NCBI GenBank assembly: GCA_003222755.1
Contig: QHXA01000154.1
Location: forward strand, 8,455 to 13,908
Source of the DNA: Acidobacteriota bacterium
GTDB taxonomy: Bacteria > Acidobacteriota > Terriglobia > 20CM-2-55-15
DNA: 5,454 nt
Direction: 5' to 3'
The notes beneath the pieces were generated by a model that had not been told where the DNA came from, searched no databases, and saw only the letters and a program-made list of their open reading frames with translations. The translations under genes and the position numbers were made by a program. Shown here piece by piece: positions 1 to 4,768 of the stretch (positions are counted from its first letter, which is position 1; each line of letters begins with the position of its first letter).

Positions 1-2
1 CG

Positions 3-356
3 AAACCTCAATACGCTCTCGTCAGCTCGCTCGATGCGCTTGCATTGCTGCGGAACGATATCAAGAGCTTGATCGACGAAGAGCATGTAAAACTGCAAAA
101 AGTAGTGGGTCTGACCGAGTTTCCGAACCACGCAATTGTTGATCGCGGCCGGCTCGTTGGCCTGTGGGAATACGACATGGAATCGGAGAAGATTGTTTGG
201 TCCTCCTTCGGAATTAAGGACAAAGCTCTTGATGCGGCGATCGCCGCGACCGAGAAGTACATCCGCGAGCAACTTGGAGATGCTCGCTCCTTCAGCCTCG
301 ACAGTCCCAAGAGTCGCGCGCCCCGCATCGCGGCGTTGCGAAAGAACGCGGGATAG
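3..356 (+). CDS. C-terminal part of a winged-helix DNA-binding (AlkZ/YcaQ-like) protein, 5' truncated by window edge
   Basis: The frame is open from the left edge to a TAG at 354-356, giving about 117 codons. The gene therefore starts outside the window, and a TTG at 45 is not a credible start. The middle contains a beta-rich stretch, HAIVDRGRLVGLWEYD, followed by IVWSSFG. I associate this with the C-terminal end of winged-helix DNA-binding proteins of the HTH_42/YcaQ (AlkZ-like glycosylase) group, where a 'vvDGrvvGtW' strand is typical. An amphipathic helix follows (residues near DAAIAATEKYIREQLGDA), then a basic tail (SPKSRAPRIAALRKN). The catalytic or DNA-binding N-terminal part is not visible, so activity cannot be judged. 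That it is coding is well supported by the uninterrupted frame and protein-like composition. The family name is recognition by eye only. It ends 45 nt before the GH13 gene on the same strand, so co-transcription is possible. Confidence 0.6.
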   Translation, partial: KPQYALVSSLDALALLRNDIKSLIDEEHVKLQKVVGLTEFPNHAIVDRGRLVGLWEYDMESEKIVWSSFGIKDKALDAAIAATEKYIREQLGDARSFSLDSPKSRAPRIAALRKNAG

Positions 357-390
357 CGCTTCGCCGCGGAGCGCAAGCGCGATAGCGCGC
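357..390. repeat. GC-rich intergenic palindromes between the winged-helix and GH13 genes
   Basis: Directly after the TAG stop, CGCTT (357-361) can pair with AAGCG (375-379). Inner pairs (GC/GC and GC/GC with single bulged C residues) close on a GGA loop at 368-370. An overlapping alternative is GCGCG (377-381) with CGCGC (386-390) around a 4-nt loop. No T-run follows, so this is not a standard intrinsic terminator. The CGC-GGA-GCG core resembles the GGA/TCC-loop palindromes at 3047-3059, 3084-3100 and 3269-3283. It is probably one more member of the same kind of intergenic palindrome. Confidence 0.4.
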
Positions 391-401
391 AGCCTAAAGG
401 A

Positions 402-575
402 ATGATCGACGATCTCTGGTACAAGAACGCAGTCATCTATAGCCTCAATGTCGGCACATTCATGGATTCGAATGGCGACGGCGTCGGCGACTTCGAAGGC
501 CTCTCACGGCGCCTCGATTACCTGTCGGGGCTCGGGGTGACTTGTCTCTGGCTCCAGCCTTTTCAGCCGACGCCG
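402..575 (+). pseudogene. 5' portion of the broken trehalose-synthase-like GH13 gene
   Basis: ATG at 402 opens a frame encoding MIDDLWYKNAVIYSLNVGTF, a typical GH13 N-terminus. It continues through the NGDGVGDF segment, the first helix (GLSRRLDYLSGLGV) and the second strand (CLWLQPFQPTP, ending near 575). After that the frame becomes nonsense and stops at 680, while the true continuation lies in the +2 frame from about 566. A purine stretch (AAAGGA, 396-401) abuts the ATG with almost no spacer, so a Shine-Dalgarno role is doubtful. The start is supported mainly by homology to the family N-terminus. Between the PTP of this frame and the DYYGVDPRHG of the next, the usual N-R-D-x-G-Y-D-x-x segment is absent. 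That loop carries the conserved Asp and Tyr of the -1 sugar subsite. The defect is either a real inactivating deletion of about 28 nt or an assembly error. Confidence 0.75.
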
Positions 576-2026
576 ACTACTATGGTGTCGATCCACGCCA
601 CGGTTCGTCGGGCGACTTCGTGGATTTCGCACACCAGGCCACGCAACGCGGAATGCGGATCATCCTTGATCTGGTCGTGAATCACACCTCCGACCAGCAT
701 CCGTGGTTCAAAGCGGCAAGGGCTGATCAGAACTCAAAGTACCGCAACTGGTATACCTGGTCGAAGAAAAAGCCGAAGGATTATAAGTCCGGCATGGTTT
801 TTCCCGGCGTTCAGCAGGCAACCTGGAGCTATGACAAGGTGGCCCGCGAGTGGTACTACCACCGCTTCTACGATTTTCAGCCGGACTTGAACGCGCAAAA
901 TCCGGAGGTGCTAACCGAGATTCAGCGCATCATGGGCTATTGGCTCGAGCTCGGCGCGTCCGGCTTTCGCGTCGATGCGGTGCCGTTCATCATTGAAACG
1001 CAGGAACCGGGCAAGGAGCATGTCCGGCTTTACGAATATTTGTCTGAGTTCCGATCATTCGTCCAGTGGCGCGAAGGCGATGGGGTTCTGCTGGGTGAGG
1101 CGAACGTCGTGCCTGAAGAAAACCGGCACTTCTTTGGCGATCAGGGCGACCGGATGCACATGATGTTCAACTTCTTCGTGAATCAACGTGTGTTCTACGC
1201 ACTGGCGTCGGGTGACGCCCGGCCGCTGATGGCGGCGCTCGAAGCAACACAGGACATTCCCCAGTACTGCCAGTGGGCGTCATTCCTGAGAAATCATGAT
1301 GAACTCGATCTCGGCCGTCTGACGAAAGAGCAGCGGAACACCGTTTACCAGAGATTCGGCCCGGAAGAAAGCATGCAGCTGTATGGCCGCGGCATTCGCC
1401 GGAGGCTTGCTCCGATGCTCGGAAACCAGTTGCAGCTTCAGCTGGCCTATAGTCTGCTGTTTTCGCTGCCCGGCACACCTGTTCTGCGGTACGGCGACGA
1501 GATTGGAATGGGTGATGACCTTCGGTTGAAAGAGCGGAACTCCGTCCGCACGCCGATGCAGTGGTCCGACGATCCGCAAGCGGGATTTTCGACCGCTGAA
1601 AAGACGATACTGCCGGTGATCAGCAGAGGTCCGTGGAGTTACGACCGCATCAATGTCGAAACCCAACGCCGAGATCCAAACTCCATGCTTAACTGGACGG
1701 AACGCATGATCCGCCTTCGCAAGGAGTGCCCGGAATTCGGCTGGGGAACATACAAGATTCTCAAAGTCGGCAACAGCAGCGTTCTAGCTATGCGCTTTGA
1801 CTGGCGGAACAACTCGATTGTGACCCTGCACAATTTCGATGAGAAACCCAAGAGCATCACTCTCAACATTGGAGTGAAAGAAGGGCGGCGGCTGATCAAC
1901 CTTCTCGTCGGCGAACATAGTGAGGCGGGACCTGACGACAAGCATAAGATCGTGCTCGAAGGCTATGGCTACCGCTGGTATCGCGTGGGCAGTCTCCGCC
2001 ACATCCTGAAACGGCAAAAGTACTGA
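542..2026 (+). CDS. Trehalose-synthase-like alpha-amylase family (GH13) enzyme, main catalytic and C-terminal part, frameshifted from its start
   Basis: This is the main body of the gene that begins at 402. The formal TTG at 542 lies inside coding sequence of the other frame and is unlikely to be a real start. GH13 signatures appear in order. Region I is DLVVNHTSDQHPWF, with His at 683-685. Region II is GFRVDAVPF, with the nucleophile Asp at 974-976. Region III is LLGEANV, with the acid/base Glu at 1097-1099. Region IV is LRNHDEL, with the transition-state Asp at 1298-1300. RNHDELDL, the YYHRFYDFQPDLN segment and the GTPVLRYGDEIGMGDD loop fit the trehalose synthase (maltose/trehalose interconversion) branch. 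A beta-sandwich C-domain ends the protein at YGYRWYRVG. Restoring about 28 nt would give roughly 550 residues, near the family length. The physiological role would be cytoplasmic maltose/trehalose metabolism; the exact reaction is inferred. As sequenced the product would lack the beta-2 loop of the active site, so it may be non-functional. Confidence 0.8.
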   Translation: MSLAPAFSADADYYGVDPRHGSSGDFVDFAHQATQRGMRIILDLVVNHTSDQHPWFKAARADQNSKYRNWYTWSKKKPKDYKSGMVFPGVQQATWSYDKVAREWYYHRFYDFQPDLNAQNPEVLTEIQRIMGYWLELGASGFRVDAVPFIIETQEPGKEHVRLYEYLSEFRSFVQWREGDGVLLGEANVVPEENRHFFGDQGDRMHMMFNFFVNQRVFYALASGDARPLMAALEATQDIPQYCQWASFLRNHDELDLGRLTKEQRNTVYQRFGPEESMQLYGRGIRRRLAPMLGNQLQLQLAYSLLFSLPGTPVLRYGDEIGMGDDLRLKERNSVRTPMQWSDDPQAGFSTAEKTILPVISRGPWSYDRINVETQRRDPNSMLNWTERMIRLRKECPEFGWGTYKILKVGNSSVLAMRFDWRNNSIVTLHNFDEKPKSITLNIGVKEGRRLINLLVGEHSEAGPDDKHKIVLEGYGYRWYRVGSLRHILKRQKY

Positions 2027-2041
2027 ACGACAGCGAAAGGG

Positions 2042-2998
2042 CTATTTCGTACAGCGGTTCGCCTTGTTGGATGGATCAAGCGCATTCAAGCCCCTTCCGC
2101 CCTTGTCGCGATACGCCTGGTGGCAGTTGAGACACGCATCAGCGACCTGATTGCTGACTTCGCTTACCGCCTCTTGACTCCTCGTCTGCGATGCTTTGTA
2201 CGCTGCACGCCCGGCTTCGGCGAGTTCCTGGGTGAACTTGATCCAATCCGGCTGATCGACCGGGACCGGCTTGCCATTCTCGCACCGACGCCCAGGCGTC
2301 AACATCAAAGGCGCGGACTCCGCGAGAGCAACAGCGGCATAATCGACAAGCTCCCATCCTGAATAAAGGTTCCCGCCCCAAACGATCCAGTTGAAGCCCT
2401 CTTCTGCAGCTGCCCCTGGAGTTGTGGATTGTTTGGGTGGCGCGCCCGGATCATGCGTCTGCGCAGTAAAAATAATGTTTGAACTTGGAAACAAGATACC
2501 GCGCATCACCTGCGCAAGATTTCCAGTCGGCGGAAAAGAAGGTGCTTGGGACGCACTTGGCGACGGCCTCGTTTGCGCAGCCGTCGCGGCGGGCCAGATG
2601 ATTTGTTTCAATGCGGCCTCGTCTGCGCTAAGTTCGGATCGCCCGGCGGGGAATTTGGCCGCTTGTATGAGGTAAGCGACAACGTCTGCGGCCTGTTGCC
2701 CGCTGAGCTTCCCCGGACCGTCTTGCGGCATGGTGTTCCGAATCTTGCTTACAAGCTCCGATAGCGGCTGCTTGTTCCAGTTTCCGATGAAGTCTTGTCC
2801 CGTGAGCGGTGGACCAATACGTCCTCCAAGAGCATCGCCGTGACATGTCGCGCACTGCTCCTTGTAAATGGCCTGCCCACGCTTTGCCTGGTCCTCGGTG
2901 TATATGCCCTGTAAGACTGTTTGTGGCTGCTGCGCCAGGACTGTAAGCGAAAACAAGAGGGTCACACCCAACGAATATCGCATACGCTTTGAGGCCAT
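2042..2998 (-). CDS. Periplasmic two-heme cytochrome c: class I domain joined to a cytochrome c'-like C-terminal domain
   Basis: The 318-residue product starts at ATG 2998, supported by a GGAGG seven bases upstream. Residues 1-22 form a signal peptide (basic start, hydrophobic LGVTLLFSLTVLA), with likely cleavage before QQ. Residues about 35-115 are a class I cytochrome c: CATCH at 49-53 binds the first heme, GPPLTG follows, and Met90 in NTMPQDGPGKLS is the likely sixth ligand. An Ala/Ser/Pro-rich linker (about 137-157) leads to a second domain. This has a conserved-looking MRGILFPSSNIIF stretch, long helices (WELVDYAAVALAESAPLM; KFTQELAEAGRAAYKAS) and CLNCHQAYRDKGG at 289-301. A CxxCH in the last helix is the cytochrome c' arrangement. 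Unpaired Cys239 and Cys316 could form a disulfide. It should act as a periplasmic electron carrier or as a component of an oxidase or dehydrogenase; no partner gene is visible. It converges with the GH13 gene, 15 nt apart. The two-domain reading is by eye. Confidence 0.85.
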   Translation of the reverse strand: MASKRMRYSLGVTLLFSLTVLAQQPQTVLQGIYTEDQAKRGQAIYKEQCATCHGDALGGRIGPPLTGQDFIGNWNKQPLSELVSKIRNTMPQDGPGKLSGQQAADVVAYLIQAAKFPAGRSELSADEAALKQIIWPAATAAQTRPSPSASQAPSFPPTGNLAQVMRGILFPSSNIIFTAQTHDPGAPPKQSTTPGAAAEEGFNWIVWGGNLYSGWELVDYAAVALAESAPLMLTPGRRCENGKPVPVDQPDWIKFTQELAEAGRAAYKASQTRSQEAVSEVSNQVADACLNCHQAYRDKGGRGLNALDPSNKANRCTK

Positions 2999-3005
2999 CG
3001 ATTTT

Positions 3006-3010
3006 CCTCC
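3006..3010 (-). promoter_or_regulatory. Ribosome binding site of the cytochrome c gene
   Basis: On the minus strand this reads GGAGG, followed by seven bases and then the ATG at 2998-2996. Motif and spacing are near ideal and fix this start. It is the clearest Shine-Dalgarno sequence in the window; the three genes to the right begin with GTG or lie off the edge and show no comparable site. Confidence 0.8.
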
Positions 3011-3023
3011 GCGGCGCCATTAG

Positions 3024-3029
3024 ATCATA
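3024..3029 (-). promoter_or_regulatory. Possible -10 element for the cytochrome c gene
   Basis: The minus strand reads TATGAT here, about 25 bases before the ATG. This would give a short leader that includes the GGAGG. No convincing TTGACA-like -35 lies 16-18 bases upstream; that place is taken by the GC-rich palindrome at 3047-3059. A sigma-70-type promoter is therefore only a weak suggestion. Confidence 0.25.
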
Positions 3030-3046
3030 AGTTCAGAAGCTTTCGT

Positions 3047-3059
3047 ACCGCGGAGCGGT
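3047..3059. repeat. Short palindrome ACCGC-GGA-GCGGT
   Basis: This is a perfect 5-bp inverted repeat around a GGA triplet, lying just upstream of the cytochrome promoter region. It has the same layout as the palindromes at 3084-3100 (GCACGCC-GGA-GGCGTGC) and 3269-3283 (CACGCC-TCC-GGCGTG). It could be an operator or part of the surrounding repeat cluster; the sequence does not decide this. Confidence 0.4.
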
Positions 3060-3113
3060 GCGGTAAAAGCTTGGCCATTTTGCGCACGCCGGAGGCGTGC
3101 AAGTAAACTAGCC

Positions 3114-3148
3114 GGGAGTACGCGCACGTTTTTTGTGCACGTACTCCC
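3114..3148. repeat. Strong hairpin with 14-bp arms and T-rich loop
   Basis: The left arm GGGAGTACGCGCAC (3114-3127) pairs with GTGCACGTACTCCC (3135-3148) with a single C/A mismatch. The 7-nt loop is GTTTTTT on the plus strand and AAAAAAC on the minus strand. The homopolymer is in the loop rather than after the stem, so this is not a typical rho-independent terminator on either strand. It is the most stable inverted repeat in the window and forms the left arm of the larger element. Confidence 0.75.
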
Positions 3149-3167
3149 AGAATGACGTTGCGAAATA

Positions 3168-3197
3168 CGCACCCTAGAAGGGCCCTAGAGGGGTGCG
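3168..3197. repeat. Central hairpin CGCACCC...GGGTGCG
   Basis: A perfect 7-bp stem (3168-3174 with 3191-3197) encloses a 16-nt loop. CCCTAG occurs twice (3172-3177 and 3183-3188), and GGGCCC lies between. The hairpin sits at the symmetry centre of the 3084-3284 element. Confidence 0.55.
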
Positions 3198-3218
3198 GAT
3201 GTCTTTGGCTTCATACAA

Positions 3219-3255
3219 CCGAGGGTTGCGCTCGCTCGCGCTCGCTTAACCCCGG
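3219..3255. repeat. Right-arm hairpin with repeated GCGCTCGCT loop
   Basis: CCG-(A)-GGGTT (3219-3227, one bulged A) pairs with AACCC-CGG (3248-3255). The 20-nt loop is made of two copies of GCGCTCGCT (3228-3236 and 3238-3246). It mirrors the left-arm hairpin at 3114-3148 in position and in its GGG-rich stem base. Confidence 0.5.
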
Positions 3256-3299
3256 GCTAATTTCCTGACACGCCTCCGGCGTGCAAACGCAGCGGTGCT

Positions 3300-3725
3300 C
3301 TAGAACCTATAGCCGAATCCGATTCCCGGTTGAAAATTGTGAACGGTTCCGAGTGCAGTTCCACCATAGAAGAGGATCGTGTCGCCGGTATCGATGCGTA
3401 TGACGGTGTGGCGCGATGGATAATATTCCAGCACGCCCCCCACATCAGTCGCGAAGAATGCGCGCCGGAAATACCACGTCCCTATACGGGCCTTCCCAAA
3501 TATTCCAAAACGGTCGAAACGTTTACCAGTCTTGATTCCCAACAACACGCTTGTTTTGCCGGGATAGCGCGTTAGCTCCGCGTCTGCCGCGGTGCTCCGG
3601 CTGAAGTTGACGAAGAACCGTCCCGCTATACCAACGGGCGCAGTATCAATTTTGTGAAGGTGAGTGCCCGTGACACCCGCACCGATTTCCGGCAGCCACA
3701 AAAAAACACAGAGCAAAGCGCGCAC
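3300..3725 (-). CDS. Small outer-membrane beta-barrel protein
   Basis: The product is 141 residues from a GTG at 3725. The first G of this codon is the last base of the upstream gene's TAG (TAGTG), so translation is probably coupled; no Shine-Dalgarno is visible, and an in-frame stop 24 nt upstream rules out an earlier ATG. The N-terminus MRALLCVFLWL is hydrophobic and could be a short signal peptide. The rest consists of alternating, aromatic-rich beta strands: GIAGRFFVNFS, DAELTRYP, TSVLLGIKTGKRFDRFGIFGKARIGTW, ATDVGGVLEYYPSRHTVIRIDTGDTILFY, and a final FQPGIGFGYRF. The terminal phenylalanine is the usual BAM-recognised beta-signal of outer-membrane barrels. It resembles porin-family/OmpA-type small barrels that I associate with Acidobacteriota, but is somewhat shorter, so a few strands may be missing. 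Ligand or pore function is unknown. Its place at the end of the operon links it to the peptidase and ligase. Confidence 0.7.
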   Translation of the reverse strand: MRALLCVFLWLPEIGAGVTGTHLHKIDTAPVGIAGRFFVNFSRSTAADAELTRYPGKTSVLLGIKTGKRFDRFGIFGKARIGTWYFRRAFFATDVGGVLEYYPSRHTVIRIDTGDTILFYGGTALGTVHNFQPGIGFGYRF

Positions 3726-4768
3726 TAAATCATTGTGTAACCGGCTGTGCTATAGCTCAAGCCAAGCGTGATGATTTTCTGAAGCAGTTGCGCATACTTG
3801 AGGCCCGAGTGCGCGGCGGAATCTGCAAAATCCTCATTCATCGCGATCTGAGGATTGGGATTGGCCTCCAGTAAATAAAACTCGCCGTTATTCGTCATTC
3901 GATAATCAAGGCGCGCATATCCGCTGAGGCATAGGTGACGATAAATGCGCTTGGACAGCAGTTCGAGCTTCTGTTGCAATTCCGGCGGGAGTCCAGCCGG
4001 TTTCGTCACGAGTCCAATTTTTTTTTGATAATCAGGATTCCATTTGAGCCTTCCTGTCGCGATGTTCAGCGCTCCGTCCGGAAGGTTGTTGATGACTAAC
4101 TCCCATGGCGTGTACGTCTGCAATTTGCGATTGCCGATAACGCTCACGTAGATCTCGCGGCCTTCGATGTACTGTTCCGCGATGGCATGGCTATTCGTCT
4201 GGCGATGAATGAATTCGACGCGCTCGGCCAGTTTTGCATCGTCATTCACGACCGAGGCTTGCGCGATCCCAACAGACCCCTCCTCGACAACAGACTTGAC
4301 GAACAAAGGAAAGCTCAGCCGACGAGGCCGAACTACCTTCTGCCCGATTGGGAAGACAGCGAAGCCGGGCACTGCGATCCGGTGGTACGAGAGAATCTTT
4401 TTCGTGAGTGCCTTGTCATGTGCGAGCGTGAGCCCGCGAGGGTTGCAACCCGTGTAGGGCTGCTTCAAGAGTTCCAGGTAGCTGACGACATGTTGGTCAA
4501 AGAGCGCCTGGCCTTCAAAGTCTTCCAGAAGGTTGAAAGCGATATGCGGTTTATGTTCCTCACGAGCGTTGGCGATAACCGCGAGATCACTTTTAAGCCC
4601 GACCGGGTAAACATCGTGGTCCATAGACCTCAGTGTCGAAATCACATCGTATTCGGTTCTCCAGGGCTGCTTCTCTTTTTCGACCCCTTCGGGAATTGCG
4701 TCTGGCGGCATCAGTTCCTGAGAGATCAGCACGACGATTCGCAGTTTTGTTTTCGGTTTGAATTTCAC
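3725..4768 (-). CDS. D-Ala-D-Ala-ligase-like ATP-grasp enzyme
   Basis: The protein is 347 residues from GTG 4768, which overlaps the upstream TGA as GTGA. The layout follows the Ddl/ATP-grasp plan. An N-terminal Rossmann-like part (about 1-115) contains PHIAFNLLEDFEGQALFDQHVVSYLELL and YTGCNP, in place of the GxxGEDGxxQG region of true Ddl. Lys119 in AHDKALTKKIL and Lys158 in FVKSVVEEGSVGIA are the expected ATP-contacting lysines. EQYIEGREIYVSVIG (198-212) is the central strand pair. ARLDYRMTNNGEFYLLEANPNP (285-306) carries the Mg-binding Asp288, Glu301 and Asn303. Members of this fold join a carboxylate to an amine via an acyl-phosphate, usually making a dipeptide. The altered substrate-binding segment and the pairing with a peptidase argue against a housekeeping Ddl; the substrate is unknown. 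Probably cytoplasmic, since no signal peptide is seen. It lies between the putative metallopeptidase and the beta-barrel gene in one operon. Confidence 0.8.
   Translation of the reverse strand: MKFKPKTKLRIVVLISQELMPPDAIPEGVEKEKQPWRTEYDVISTLRSMDHDVYPVGLKSDLAVIANAREEHKPHIAFNLLEDFEGQALFDQHVVSYLELLKQPYTGCNPRGLTLAHDKALTKKILSYHRIAVPGFAVFPIGQKVVRPRRLSFPLFVKSVVEEGSVGIAQASVVNDDAKLAERVEFIHRQTNSHAIAEQYIEGREIYVSVIGNRKLQTYTPWELVINNLPDGALNIATGRLKWNPDYQKKIGLVTKPAGLPPELQQKLELLSKRIYRHLCLSGYARLDYRMTNNGEFYLLEANPNPQIAMNEDFADSAAHSGLKYAQLLQKIITLGLSYSTAGYTMI

Larger units (their letters stand above)
3084..3284. repeat. 201-bp inverted-repeat element (MITE-like repeat or structured RNA)
   Basis: The ends at 3084-3116 and 3284-3251 form inverted repeats. 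The first 16 bases are identical (GCACGCCGGAGGCGTG, itself a palindrome). About 17 more bases follow with four mismatches and one gap, including AAA and TAGCC/TAGCCC-GGG. Between them lie three hairpins: 3114-3148, 3168-3197 and 3219-3255. The first and last are almost mirror images about the midpoint near 3184, and the middle one is centred at about 3182. The whole could fold as a three-armed structure on one outer stem. No open reading frame of note lies inside. It sits between the stop of the beta-barrel gene and the start of the cytochrome gene, so it would be transcribed as a 3' tail of the right-hand operon. A non-autonomous mobile repeat is one reading and a structured RNA or complex 3' end is another. 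No transposase is present in the window. Confidence 0.6.

Noticed and set aside
8..436. 142-codon minus-strand open frame at the left end
   Set aside because: Covers the complement of the winged-helix gene end and the GH13 start; low-complexity Ser/Arg-rich product without motifs.
402..680. A separate 92-residue protein
   Set aside because: Its first 58 residues are the N-terminus of the GH13 enzyme; the rest is out-of-frame reading of the same gene.
1280..1666. Minus-strand open frame inside the GH13 gene
   Set aside because: Antisense to conserved GH13 coding sequence; composition is that of a mirror frame.
2030..2048. GAAA...TTTC inverted repeat as a terminator
   Set aside because: Only a 4-bp stem without GC pairs or a T-run; too weak to support.
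2628..3020. Alternative minus-strand frame over the cytochrome start
   Set aside because: Overlaps the signal peptide and first heme domain of the cytochrome in another frame, with no motif and no ribosome binding site.
3054..3298. Direct repeat AGCGGTGC at 3054-3061 and 3291-3298 as a target-site duplication of the 3084-3284 element
   Set aside because: The copies lie 22 nt and 6 nt from the inverted-repeat ends, so they do not abut the element. An 8-mer repeat is fairly likely by chance in 250 nt of GC-rich sequence.
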